A stretch of DNA of 21,346 nt from UMGS1002 sp964570825 (GTDB taxonomy: Bacteria; Bacillota; Clostridia; Oscillospirales; CAG-272). Location: assembly GCA_964570825.1 (NCBI GenBank), contig CAZMZJ010000024.1, positions 1 to 21,346 of the forward strand, written 5' to 3'. Below, one piece after another: positions 7,525 to 15,707 of the stretch. Within the stretch, counting starts at the first letter, position 1. Each line of letters begins with the position of its first letter. Made by a program: the position numbers and the translations under genes. The notes under the pieces were generated by a model. The model searched no databases. It had not been told where the DNA came from and saw only the letters and a program-made list of their open reading frames with translations.

Positions 7525-8553
7525 TTAATTAGATTTTTTCTTTTTAACAAATAACAAACCGGACACTGTCAGCGGAATTATTGACAATGCGTCGCATATA
7601 CTCCCACAGCCGCCGTTGTCGGTCTTAGAAGTGGTGGATTCAGGCAAAGCGGTTTCTGGTGCTGCGGTTGTAATTGCTGCTTCGGTAGCCTTCGTTGTGT
7701 CGGCAGCCTTTGTGATATCGGGCGTTTTGGAGGTTTCCGGCGTTTTTGTGGTATCGGGCGCAGCCGTTGTGGTTTCTTTTGATGCGACGGCGTCCATACC
7801 GACGGTCTTAACAAGCGCACCTGTTTCACCCGGCCAGATTTCCTTTTCGTAGTCATATCCGGCGGTTATCTTTATGTAGCTTACTTCTACATAATTTGCG
7901 GCGCATATGAATCCGGGCAGTCCGGGATTGATATTGTTTAGAGTTGGTTTCTTCATCTCAACCGTTTCATTCCCGACTGTTATATAGGTGGTGTCTGTCA
8001 GACGGTCCTGCATTATGATTCTAACGGTGATTTTTTCTCCGTTCCTAATGGCCGCAATCATTTCGGCGCTTTTTTCTCCGGTATAGCCGTCGTTGCTGAA
8101 CGTGGCGTTATAGCGAAAATTGAAATCCTGGGTGCTTGAAATTTTTCCGTCCTGAAGCACGCATCTGAGCAGGCAGCAGAAATATCTGTCATTTACATAA
8201 TTTTTTTTGAAAGCGAACTGATATTCAATAACATAATTCTGTATGTTTGACGGAATATCGTTGCCTGTAAAGACTATATATGCTTTCTGGTTGTCTGATT
8301 CGTCAATTTTGAGTACATTATCCTCAACCTTGACCGAACATTTGGCGGAGTTTGTGCCAGAATAAATGAGGGTGTATCCGGTGTCCTCAAACGAACTGAC
8401 CTTAGAGAAGTCCATATAATGAATTACATACCCGTCGACATATTCAGTGGTAATCTCGTCGGGCGGAACTGTGCCGGATGCCGCCGCAGTGAGCTGAAGA
8501 ACTGAGACGGTCAGAATTAAGATAACCGTACTTATCAAGACATGCTTTTTCAT
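7525..8553 (-). CDS. Exported protein with Thr/Pro-rich stalk and C-terminal membrane anchor
   Basis: The protein has 342 residues. A signal peptide (MKKH, then a hydrophobic stretch to about TAAASG) is followed by an ectodomain to about residue 250. This reads as alternating beta strands, starting IHYMDFSKVSSFEDTGY; a concanavalin-like beta sandwich is plausible but unproven. Residues 258-313 are a low-complexity Thr/Ala/Pro/Lys stalk (TTKTPETSKTPDITKAADTT). The end is DNGGCGSICD, a short hydrophobic segment and KKKKSN, the layout of a C-terminal sorting or anchoring signal with cysteines at 316 and 320. GGAGG precedes the start. It is the last gene of the minus-strand unit, 48 bases after the MBL lipoprotein, so it probably acts at the surface with it. 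No catalytic motif is recognised. Confidence 0.78.
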   Translation of the reverse strand: MKKHVLISTVILILTVSVLQLTAAASGTVPPDEITTEYVDGYVIHYMDFSKVSSFEDTGYTLIYSGTNSAKCSVKVEDNVLKIDESDNQKAYIVFTGNDIPSNIQNYVIEYQFAFKKNYVNDRYFCCLLRCVLQDGKISSTQDFNFRYNATFSNDGYTGEKSAEMIAAIRNGEKITVRIIMQDRLTDTTYITVGNETVEMKKPTLNNINPGLPGFICAANYVEVSYIKITAGYDYEKEIWPGETGALVKTVGMDAVASKETTTAAPDTTKTPETSKTPDITKAADTTKATEAAITTAAPETALPESTTSKTDNGGCGSICDALSIIPLTVSGLLFVKKKKSN

Positions 8554-8601
8554 AAATATTCCTCCAAAATTTTATATTAGTTAACGGCTTCTGCCGGACG
8601 G

Positions 8602-10647
8602 TTACGGTATCCGGACATACGCCGGTGCTGATGCTATTGTATATGGCAGAGACAGAATCATAATATCGTCGGAATCTGCCGGCATGAGATTTTCACGTAC
8701 CGATGCTGCTACATATGAGTTGTCTTTTGTGGCAAACAGATTTTCAGCAAGAACCGTGTCATATCCGTTTGTCCAGATTGCAGTTTCCGCTCCGATCTCG
8801 CGATATGTGCTGGCAAGGCCGCCGTTATATCCGTGATGAGCCACCTGAACGATATCGCTTTTTAGCGTTTTGCCGTACATATTGTAAAGAATCCGCATCG
8901 TGTCGATGTAGGCATCGTTTAGAAACATGATCTTCTGGCCGGATAAAGTAAATGAAAATACAAGGGTGGATGAATTAGTCACAGTCATTGACGTCGGGTA
9001 ATGATCCTCTTGCGTATAGAGCATATCAATGACGGCGTCTGCGAGGAAGAACTGCTGACCGGCGTGTGCGATGATAATCTTAGCTCCGTATTTTTCACAG
9101 AGTGATTCAATTGATTTTATTCTTGTTAGCATCGCGGACGGGCAGGTTCCGTTATCCTCCTTTGAATCCATAATTATTTTGTATCCGGGGTTGTTCATAA
9201 TAAGGTTTTGAAGCACAATTTTATCGGCATATTTCTTTGAAAATTCAATGAAGCAGTCAACATGATCACTGTGGGCGTGGGAGAGCAGCCAAGCTGCGAT
9301 TATGGGTTTGCCGGAAAGTGTGTTCTGCGCTAAAAGCTGTTCAAGGAGAATATCTGCGTTCGTGTCAAGTCCGCCGTCGATGATTATAAAGCGTCCGTCG
9401 CAAAGCCGTATTATGTAAGCCTCGCAGCCGCCAAGCTGAGTCAGTTGAGGAGAGGTGACATTTTGATAATTATCCGGCTCTGTTTTCGGCAGGGAAGTGC
9501 ATGAGAGCGGCTCGGCAGCAATCCGTACCGACGAGGTCCCCGATATATATGTTACAGCTACGACAGTATCTTCGTTTTTACAGACTGTAAATATATTGGA
9601 ATTTACAATCCGTTCTGAAAAAACGGAATATCCGCTACCGCAAAGCGCGGAAACATATTCAGCATATTCGTTTGAATTTGTTTTTTCTATTAGGGCAAAA
9701 TATGAATCCATCCGTGAGTCCGCGACTCCCCGAAGAGTACCGCCGGAATATACAGGAATGCGCTTAAGGTTGCCTGCGGTGTGGTCTCCGAAAATCACTT
9801 CGAGCAGTTCTCCAGATGCTTTGGCAGTTTCCTCTATACAGTCGGCAAGATATTTACAGCCGTCCGCCAGTCTGCCGGATATGCTGATATTTTTTGTCGC
9901 ATTAACATATGATAGTCTGAAATCGCTGTACGCTATGCCAGAGTCAAACGGCATACGGTTTGTGTTTCCGATCAATATTTCCTTGCCCTCCCCATCTGAT
10001 GCCGATGTATCGGAGGCCAGGGCAAGCGTAAAACCGGTTGTGCTTTTTATATTGTCAGAAAGTTGTTTTGCCGCTTCGAAAGCGTCGGATGACCCTGATT
10101 CGTAAACAATCCTGTAATCGCACCGGCCATCTTTAATAAAAGCGTATGATTCAAAACTTTTACTCGCATAATCAAGGCCTGATTCAAACATCAGTCCTTC
10201 TTCAGTGGTTTTAGCAAGTGAGAGCAGCTGTTCAGCTGCATAATAGTAAAGGATGTCGTCTGATGCGGTTATGTGAATTATTCTGTCTTCAGCCTTTATA
10301 CGGTAAGAGCTTTTTGGAAGACTATCCGATAACGTTTCGGATTCTGAAAGATTTCCAAGGCATATACAGCCGACGGGCAGCTTCCCGCCGGAGTAAGGTG
10401 TGCAGAACGGCGCTTTGCCAGTCAGCGTTTTGATTTTTTCGGACAGCATATTGACTGCTCTGGCGATTGATTTATTTATCTCAGATGGATAAATAATTGT
10501 GCTGCCCGCAGAAAATTCATTAACAGACACGTCAGAATCTGTATCAGTTATCGGCATATTACCGGATGGCGTACCGGCACAGCCGCTTAACAACAGGACA
10601 GGTATTATTAGTATTGAAATTATTCTGATGAAATTTATTTGTTTCAT
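8602..10647 (-). CDS. Lipoprotein with tandem N-terminal modules and ComEC-type MBL-fold hydrolase domain
   Basis: The protein has 681 residues. The signal peptide ends in lipobox LLSGC (C23). Residues about 53-145 and 177-275 look like two copies of one module: AxxLxxxI...TG, then ICLGN or ILIGN, then a strand such as IHITASDDILYYYA or ISISGRLADGCKYL. This resembles the GH67/GH20-type N-terminal domains found beside carbohydrate enzymes. Residues about 290-385 form a linker domain. The MBL domain spans about 400-681, with IIIDGG (D424), HAHSDH (457-462), FLNDAY (D578) and VAHHG (602-606). This combination resembles the ComEC/Rec2-associated hydrolase group. The protein should sit outside the membrane. 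Its ATG is one base after the stop of the upstream solute-binding protein gene and has no clear ribosome binding site, which implies coupled translation. The substrate is unknown; phosphodiester or other ester bonds are possible. Confidence 0.82.
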   Translation of the reverse strand: MKQINFIRIISILIIPVLLLSGCAGTPSGNMPITDTDSDVSVNEFSAGSTIIYPSEINKSIARAVNMLSEKIKTLTGKAPFCTPYSGGKLPVGCICLGNLSESETLSDSLPKSSYRIKAEDRIIHITASDDILYYYAAEQLLSLAKTTEEGLMFESGLDYASKSFESYAFIKDGRCDYRIVYESGSSDAFEAAKQLSDNIKSTTGFTLALASDTSASDGEGKEILIGNTNRMPFDSGIAYSDFRLSYVNATKNISISGRLADGCKYLADCIEETAKASGELLEVIFGDHTAGNLKRIPVYSGGTLRGVADSRMDSYFALIEKTNSNEYAEYVSALCGSGYSVFSERIVNSNIFTVCKNEDTVVAVTYISGTSSVRIAAEPLSCTSLPKTEPDNYQNVTSPQLTQLGGCEAYIIRLCDGRFIIIDGGLDTNADILLEQLLAQNTLSGKPIIAAWLLSHAHSDHVDCFIEFSKKYADKIVLQNLIMNNPGYKIIMDSKEDNGTCPSAMLTRIKSIESLCEKYGAKIIIAHAGQQFFLADAVIDMLYTQEDHYPTSMTVTNSSTLVFSFTLSGQKIMFLNDAYIDTMRILYNMYGKTLKSDIVQVAHHGYNGGLASTYREIGAETAIWTNGYDTVLAENLFATKDNSYVAASVRENLMPADSDDIMILSLPYTIASAPAYVRIP

Positions 10648-10648
10648 A

Positions 10649-12115
10649 TCAATTTATATAATATTTGCAAAGGTCTGAAATCAGTCGGTTTATTACTTTT
10701 TCCTTGGCATCAAGAGCTGATTTCAAATTTGCGCTTCTGTCAATGGCGCAGTTTTTAATTGTTTCGCTTATTTGGAACGCATAAATCAGATCAAGTTCAA
10801 AAACAGAATTTTTATAAATAATATTAAGCATTTCTGCTGATTCTGTGTCGCTGGCCACCTTGCCCTTGAGTGTCTTTTCATAATAGGCACTGCGCAGCCA
10901 TTTATAAGAATAGGCTCCAAGATTCTGAATTACTGTACATGTACGAGTAAGGTCGGGGCTCTGGGCCGGTATAGCAAGCCCTGCCGCATACTGGGCTGTC
11001 AGAGTAATGTAGCCATCCTGAGCCTCGTCATATTTAGGCATCGGGACTATACCGAAATCGATATCATATTCCCTCAGTTTTCGGATTCCTCCCATGACTT
11101 CGAGCATAAATGCGGAATTGCCGTCCTTAAACATGCTTGTCCAGTCTGTAAGACCGGGACATGTTGTCGAGACTTTATTATTATATACTTCATTGTCATT
11201 GCTATAAAATATTTTAACAATCTTAGTATATACATCAATAAGTCTTTCGTCGTTTCCGCTGTATACCGGAAGACTGTTTTCATCCCGGCGGACTAGATAT
11301 ATACCGGATGATTTGATCAGCGGGTTGACAACACCGTAATATGTAACCGCGCCCCAAATATCGCTGGTATCCATTCCGTTATTGTCAAGATCGGTTGCGG
11401 CTGCGGACATGATTTCGGACATTTTGTCCATTGTCCATTTTCCGCTGTTGACTATACTGTATAAATCGGTATAACCCCGGTCACGCAGAATCTCTTTGTT
11501 AAAAGCGACTGCCCATGCTGACTCCATAAACATAAGGTTCATGTCACCCATCAGCATATACAGATTATTTCCGATTGTAAGGCTTTCAAGAGCATCTTTG
11601 CTCCACCATGGCATAGAGATGTCAAGGACATCGGGACAATCGCTGAAAGAAACAAAACATCCCTGTTTTGCCAGCGAGGAAATCGCCCAAGCTTCATCGT
11701 ATACGATATCGTATTCATAATCGCCGGTATTGAAAAGCTTCTGCACCGTGCTGACTATTTCATTATAGCCCATATCTGTTACGAGAATTTTTATATTGAG
11801 TTTGTTTTCGACGTAACTGTTGCGGTTGTGGATCGCATCGTTCACCGGGTCTCCGGTAAGAGTTTCGGCACTCATGTCTGTTATGGCAAAATTACTGATG
11901 TTATTAAGTATTCGGAATTCATGGCCCCCGTAACTTCCGGCGGGAAGATTGTCGTACAACTGATCCTCATCAGAGGTAACTGTGGTTTCGGCAAGGGTTT
12001 CGGTGATCTTGGCCCCGTTTTTATCTGAATTGTCAGAACAGCCGGATATAAGCGGGATTAAAACAATCAAACAGAGCAGCAATGCGAAAAGCCTAGCAAA
12101 AATGTTGTTGCTCAT
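10649..12115 (-). CDS. Extracellular solute-binding lipoprotein (ABC-type, sugar-binding-like)
   Basis: The protein has 488 residues. The signal peptide ends in lipobox LISGC (C26) and is followed by an acidic Thr-rich linker. The body starts YGGHEFRILNN and includes NSYVENKLNIKI, DYEYDIVYDEAWAISSLAKQG, FNKEILRDRGYTDLYSIV, GKWTMDKM and DLDNNGMDTSDIWG, the pattern of family 1 solute-binding proteins common in Clostridia. No permease or ATPase gene lies beside it, so it either uses a remote transporter or serves as a ligand sensor. AAAGGA precedes the start. It is first in the minus-strand operon with the MBL lipoprotein and the anchored protein, and is transcribed divergently from the AraC gene. 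Confidence 0.83.
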   Translation of the reverse strand: MSNNIFARLFALLLCLIVLIPLISGCSDNSDKNGAKITETLAETTVTSDEDQLYDNLPAGSYGGHEFRILNNISNFAITDMSAETLTGDPVNDAIHNRNSYVENKLNIKILVTDMGYNEIVSTVQKLFNTGDYEYDIVYDEAWAISSLAKQGCFVSFSDCPDVLDISMPWWSKDALESLTIGNNLYMLMGDMNLMFMESAWAVAFNKEILRDRGYTDLYSIVNSGKWTMDKMSEIMSAAATDLDNNGMDTSDIWGAVTYYGVVNPLIKSSGIYLVRRDENSLPVYSGNDERLIDVYTKIVKIFYSNDNEVYNNKVSTTCPGLTDWTSMFKDGNSAFMLEVMGGIRKLREYDIDFGIVPMPKYDEAQDGYITLTAQYAAGLAIPAQSPDLTRTCTVIQNLGAYSYKWLRSAYYEKTLKGKVASDTESAEMLNIIYKNSVFELDLIYAFQISETIKNCAIDRSANLKSALDAKEKVINRLISDLCKYYIN

Positions 12116-12174
12116 ATTTATTTCCTTTCATTATTTGTAAAGAATCCACAAAAATCATATATCGGGATGTTTTT

Positions 12175-12203
12175 AGTATAGCATAGCGGGAACGGCGAGT
12201 AAA
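12175..12203 (-). promoter_or_regulatory. Promoter of the solute-binding protein/MBL operon
   Basis: On the minus strand, TTTACT (12203-12198), a 17-base spacer and TATACT (12180-12175) are visible, with TGC just before the -10 (an extended -10). It faces away from the AraC promoter, about 70 bases apart, so one regulator could act on both. Confidence 0.62.
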
Positions 12204-12269
12204 CATCACGAACAATCACTTTTTATATCATTATCCATCATTTTAAGCATAGTTTTATGATAATCCGAA

Positions 12270-12298
12270 TTGACAGGCAAGGCTGTTAATGGTACAAT
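12270..12298 (+). promoter_or_regulatory. Promoter of the AraC-type regulator gene
   Basis: A near-consensus promoter is seen: TTGACA (12270-12275), a 17-base spacer and TACAAT (12293-12298). Transcription would start near 12305, leaving only a very short leader with the AAGGAGGTG ribosome binding site before the ATG at 12320. Confidence 0.75.
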
Positions 12299-12319
12299 CA
12301 TAAAAAAGGAGGTGCGGAA

Positions 12320-13171
12320 ATGGTGCGACCTCAACACGCGAAAGAACTGATAAAAGGCAGCAAATGTGGAATCAATGTCATGAAAAGCTATAAAAACGCC
12401 AGTATTCCCGATCGCCGGTACCACTGGCATGATTTTTATGAGATATTTTATATAGCGCAAGGAAAGTGCCAATTGATTCTTGAGGGGAAAAACTATACGC
12501 TCGATACCAAAAGCATTGTAATGATAAAACCTTACGAACTGCATCAGACAAGAAGAGACCCGACTTCAGACGGCGATATAACGGTGGTTCAGTTCTTCCC
12601 GTCGGAATTGAAAAGCGTTTCGGATTATAATAAAAACGACTCGAAATATATGCTTCTCTTTATGAATCAGGAAAACAGTGCATCAAGAATAATGCGTTAT
12701 CCGTACGGAAACGCCGAGCAGATCGAGTTTCTTTTTTCGGAAATTGCGCGTGAATTTAACGAACATAAGATTGGGTATGAAGAAATTTTATCGGGTTATC
12801 TGAAAGTTCTTTTGGGATTGTTCAAGAGAAACTCAATATGGTTCTCAACAGTAAGCGGCGCGGGAATGAATTTTGACATAAGTGAAATTTGCCGGTACAT
12901 CGAGGATAACCGTTCAAGCAAACTCACTCTTGGCCAGGTTGCGGCGAAATTCGGTTATTCGAACGCATATTTTACCAAACTTTTTCTAAAGTATACAGGA
13001 AGCACATACCGCAAGTTTCTCGGATACATACTTTTCCGTGAAGCGCATAATATGATTGAGATTGAAAACTGTCCCCGCAAGGAAGTCGCCGAACTGCTGG
13101 GATACAGCAATGTCTCAAATTTTTCGAGGACTTATAATAAAATGTGTCTTAAATATCTGAATAATCTATAA
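12320..13171 (+). CDS. AraC-family transcriptional regulator with N-terminal cupin domain
   Basis: The protein has 283 residues. Residues about 15-110 read as a sugar-sensing cupin (HWHDFYEIFYIAQGKCQLILEGK, then IVMIKPYELHQ). The last 100 residues hold two helix-turn-helix motifs: LTLGQVAAKFGYSNAYFTKLF and RKEVAELLGYSNVSNFSRTY. The extreme C-terminus is slightly shorter than usual, ending soon after the second motif. A very good ribosome binding site and promoter precede it. It is transcribed divergently from the solute-binding protein/MBL operon and is 46 bases upstream of the LRR-MBL gene. It is therefore the obvious candidate regulator of both. The ligand is unknown. Confidence 0.9.
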   Translation: MVRPQHAKELIKGSKCGINVMKSYKNASIPDRRYHWHDFYEIFYIAQGKCQLILEGKNYTLDTKSIVMIKPYELHQTRRDPTSDGDITVVQFFPSELKSVSDYNKNDSKYMLLFMNQENSASRIMRYPYGNAEQIEFLFSEIAREFNEHKIGYEEILSGYLKVLLGLFKRNSIWFSTVSGAGMNFDISEICRYIEDNRSSKLTLGQVAAKFGYSNAYFTKLFLKYTGSTYRKFLGYILFREAHNMIEIENCPRKEVAELLGYSNVSNFSRTYNKMCLKYLNNL

Positions 13172-13217
13172 ATTAAAGTAAAATGCAATAGCAACTTTAT
13201 ATATAAGGCAGGAACAA

Positions 13218-14648
13218 ATGGAGCATAAAAAATCAGAGGAAATTTTATCCGGAATGTGCGGAAATGCTGTCCGCTGGCATATTCGGCGTGAAGGCGGCAG
13301 CACTGTTCTTACAATAGACGGAAACGGCCGGATGACCGATTACTCTTCAAAGGAAGACACGCCGTATTTCAGTTTTAGCGGCGATGTTTCAAATGTGGTC
13401 GTAAAACCCGGCGTCACCTATATAGGAGATTATGCATTCAGCGGTCTTAAGTCCCTTACTTCAGTAGAGCTGCCTTCTACAGTGGAATATGTAGGAAGCT
13501 GTGCCTTTGCCGCGTGCACCGCGCTTCAATCGGTGACTCTGCCGGAGGGCTTGCGCGTTATAGGGCCTAAAGCGTTTGACAAGTGCGCGTCATTGATTTC
13601 AATTTCACTTCCGTCCTCGCTTACCGCGGTCGATTTCAAAGCGTTCAAATCCGCCGGCAGCCTCAATAGGGTAGAATACGCCGGCACTAAGACGCAGTGG
13701 GACAGGCAGGTGCGCGTCAGCCGGTCTTCGCTTGGCAACGAACCGCTGCTTAATGCTGAATTTATTTTCGCTCCCACAACCAAACGCTACAACAGCATGA
13801 TTTCGGAAATCAGCTCAGTGATCAAACATGGCGGAGACGGCCGGTTTTACATAGCAACTCCAGACCTCACGGTTGATAATGTACCAGGCAAGTCCGGAGA
13901 CTGCATGCTGTTTGTTTTTCCTGACGGTCAGACCATGATGATTGACACCGGAGCCCCGGACAGCGAGTGCCATGTAATGAATTTTATAAAAAAAACAGAC
14001 ATTGTTCATCTGAATCATTTTGTTTTGTCGCATCCGCATTCGGATCATATCGGCAACTCGCTTAAGGTCGCCAAGTATCTGTATGAAACCGCGAACGGAT
14101 CAATAGGTGAATATTATTATTCGGGCTTTGAATACAAAGCTGATGAAAAAAAGCTTACGGCTTATTTATCCGAACATGGCTCAAAAATGCACAGAAATAT
14201 GCGGGCTGGAGATATATTAAAAATTGGAAGTGTATCAATTGAATTTTTCAATCCGTTTGAAGAAGATATGCATCCGGAGAACCTCGGCGACGGACCCGTT
14301 AATAATGTTTCATTGGTTATGAAATTCACATATGGCAAATCGACCTTTCTTGCAGGCGGCGACATTTATGCCGACCGTGAGAATATGCTTGCAGCAAAGT
14401 ACGGCTCGCGCCTTAAAGCCGACGTTGCGAAGACAAATCACCACGGCTGTTTCACATCAAATACAGATATCTGGTATGATGCCGTAAATCCAAAAATTCT
14501 GTTTTCAGATTGCGACGACAACATATGGACGCTTTTCTCGGAAAAGCTGGCGTCAAGGAATATCAGACATTATAAAGTGTCGGATTGCGGTCTGACGGTA
14601 ATTTCAATGGGAGCGCACGCCGATTATTTGGTTGAAACTGAATTTTGA
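13218..14648 (+). CDS. BspA-type leucine-rich repeat protein fused to ComEC-type MBL-fold hydrolase
   Basis: The protein has 476 residues. Residues about 11-50 (SGMCGNAVRWHI...LTIDGNGRMTDYS) are the lead-in typical of BspA-like surface proteins. Then come about four LRR_5 repeats (55-155; VTYIGDYAFSGLKSLTSVELP, then VEYVGSCAFAAC, then LRVIGPKAFDKC). Next is the usual closing segment YAGTKTQWD...GNEPLLNAEF (154-182). The MBL domain spans about 205-476: MIDTG (D243), HPHSDH (272-277), NNVSLVMKF (362-370), FLAGGDIY (D382) and KTNHHG (405-410), as in ComEC C-terminal domains. No signal peptide or membrane segment is seen, although such repeats are normally extracellular. AGGCAGGA precedes the ATG. 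It is probably cotranscribed with the AraC gene. Confidence 0.85.
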   Translation: MEHKKSEEILSGMCGNAVRWHIRREGGSTVLTIDGNGRMTDYSSKEDTPYFSFSGDVSNVVVKPGVTYIGDYAFSGLKSLTSVELPSTVEYVGSCAFAACTALQSVTLPEGLRVIGPKAFDKCASLISISLPSSLTAVDFKAFKSAGSLNRVEYAGTKTQWDRQVRVSRSSLGNEPLLNAEFIFAPTTKRYNSMISEISSVIKHGGDGRFYIATPDLTVDNVPGKSGDCMLFVFPDGQTMMIDTGAPDSECHVMNFIKKTDIVHLNHFVLSHPHSDHIGNSLKVAKYLYETANGSIGEYYYSGFEYKADEKKLTAYLSEHGSKMHRNMRAGDILKIGSVSIEFFNPFEEDMHPENLGDGPVNNVSLVMKFTYGKSTFLAGGDIYADRENMLAAKYGSRLKADVAKTNHHGCFTSNTDIWYDAVNPKILFSDCDDNIWTLFSEKLASRNIRHYKVSDCGLTVISMGAHADYLVETEF

Positions 14649-14728
14649 AGGATAATTTTTTGAACCGTCAATAATTATTTTATAGCCTTAGCGGAATTTT
14701 ACCGAAAAGCGGCCGTAATCAATTTCAT

Positions 14729-14768
14729 ATAAATAGCAGCCGCATCAAAAGGTGCGGCTGCTATTTAT
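14729..14768. terminator. Bidirectional terminator between LRR-MBL and thymidine kinase genes
   Basis: A 16-bp perfect stem (14729-14744 with 14753-14768) closes an 8-base loop. A or T stretches flank both sides. It serves the plus-strand gene ending at 14648 and the minus-strand gene ending at 14816. Confidence 0.82.
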
Positions 14769-14815
14769 TCTCCGATAAAACATTTTAATGCTATGCGGTT
14801 TTGAACAGATAAAAC

Positions 14816-15442
14816 TTACGGGCATCTTTGTGTCGTATTATTTTTCCCGGAAGCTTCAATTTCTGCATTTTCCTGCTCGCGGATTTTGTGCTTCCAGCAG
14901 CGGTGGCACATTGCTATGTAACTGTCGGATCCGCCAAGAAACACCTGCTCACCCGATGTTATAATTTTTCCGCTGGCGTCGATTCTCGCGTTGACTGTCG
15001 CTTTGCAGCCGCATCCGCAGATAGTCTTGATTTCAGAAATCGAATCCGCAAGCTCAAGCAGCCGCTTGCTGCCGGGAAACATATGTGTGAGAAAGTCTGT
15101 TCGAAGCCCGAAACATAAAACAGGAATATCGCGCTCGTCAACGAGATATCGCAGACCGTCTATTTGTGAAGGTGTAAAAAACTGGCTTTCGTCGGCTACG
15201 ACAACAACAGCTCCTCCGGTTTTATCGTAGGCTTTAACAATATCGGTTTCCGGAGCTATTATATCCGCTTCCGCCGAAAGACCGATACGCGAACGAACCG
15301 TGCATTTGCCGTCGCGCGTGTCGGCTGACGGCTTTATAAGCCAGACTTTCATCCCGCGTTCCTCATAATTGAATTTTGTAATAAGAGCCTGAGCGGTCTT
15401 CGACGATCCCATTGCCCCGTATTTGAAATACAGCTTCGCCAT
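14816..15442 (-). CDS. tdk: Thymidine kinase (type II)
   Basis: The protein has 208 residues, near the normal length. It phosphorylates thymidine (and deoxyuridine) with ATP in pyrimidine salvage, in the cytoplasm. Visible motifs are Walker A GAMGSSKT (9-16), ADESQF (83-88) with the catalytic Glu85, FGLRTDF (111-117), a zinc site made by C142/C144 (ICGCGCKAT) and C179/C182 (CHRC), and the thymidine-binding lasso GEQVFLGGSDSY. The start is set by AAAGGAGG eight bases upstream. It is a single-gene unit with its own promoter. The C-terminal tail after about residue 190 is a short polar extension. Confidence 0.95.
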   Translation of the reverse strand: MAKLYFKYGAMGSSKTAQALITKFNYEERGMKVWLIKPSADTRDGKCTVRSRIGLSAEADIIAPETDIVKAYDKTGGAVVVVADESQFFTPSQIDGLRYLVDERDIPVLCFGLRTDFLTHMFPGSKRLLELADSISEIKTICGCGCKATVNARIDASGKIITSGEQVFLGGSDSYIAMCHRCWKHKIREQENAEIEASGKNNTTQRCP

Positions 15443-15474
15443 TTTGACAATCCTCCTTTGCTCCAGACTATTTA

Positions 15475-15503
15475 ATTATACAATAAAAACCATAAGGAGA
15501 CAA
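15475..15503 (-). promoter_or_regulatory. Promoter of tdk
   Basis: On the minus strand, TTGTCT (15503-15498), a 17-base spacer and TATAAT (15480-15475) lie 33 bases before the tdk start. Confidence 0.75.
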
Positions 15504-15583
15504 TAAATCTGACAACATTTTAATCAAATAATTAAAAAAGCAAAATAATAGGCGGGTTGTTTTTCGTTTGATCATACAAGAAT

Positions 15584-15707
15584 GATAACCAGTTATCGCA
15601 AAATGTTGATTATTTTGACTAAATCAACTTTATATGCTATATGTATTTAATATTTTTCATGTAAGTACGAAAATTATATTGACTGTAATATTGTTTGGTA
15701 GTATAAT
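15584..15707 (+). promoter_or_regulatory. Promoter and possible operators of the GLUG-like lipoprotein gene
   Basis: The 373-base AT-rich gap between tdk and this gene holds no ORF worth calling. TTGACT (15679-15684), a 17-base spacer and TATAAT (15702-15707) form a strong promoter. Upstream are two dyads: GATAAC-CA-GTTATC (15584-15597), and GTTGATT (15605-15611) with AATCAAC (15622-15628). A further 5-bp dyad (TTGGT 15695-15699, ACCAA 15711-15715) is centred on the -10 box. The leader is about 100 bases. The dyads are seen directly; a binding role is inferred. Confidence 0.6.

Noticed and set aside
7616..7852. A plus-strand Val/Ala/Ser-rich ORF and a minus-strand Arg/Gln-rich ORF over the Thr-rich stalk
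   Set aside because: They are low-complexity by-products of the repetitive Thr/Ala/Pro codons in the real minus-strand gene.
9497..10105. A 202-codon plus-strand ORF inside the MBL lipoprotein gene
   Set aside because: The minus-strand protein is supported by lipobox, module repeats and translation coupling. The plus-strand frame is a shadow.
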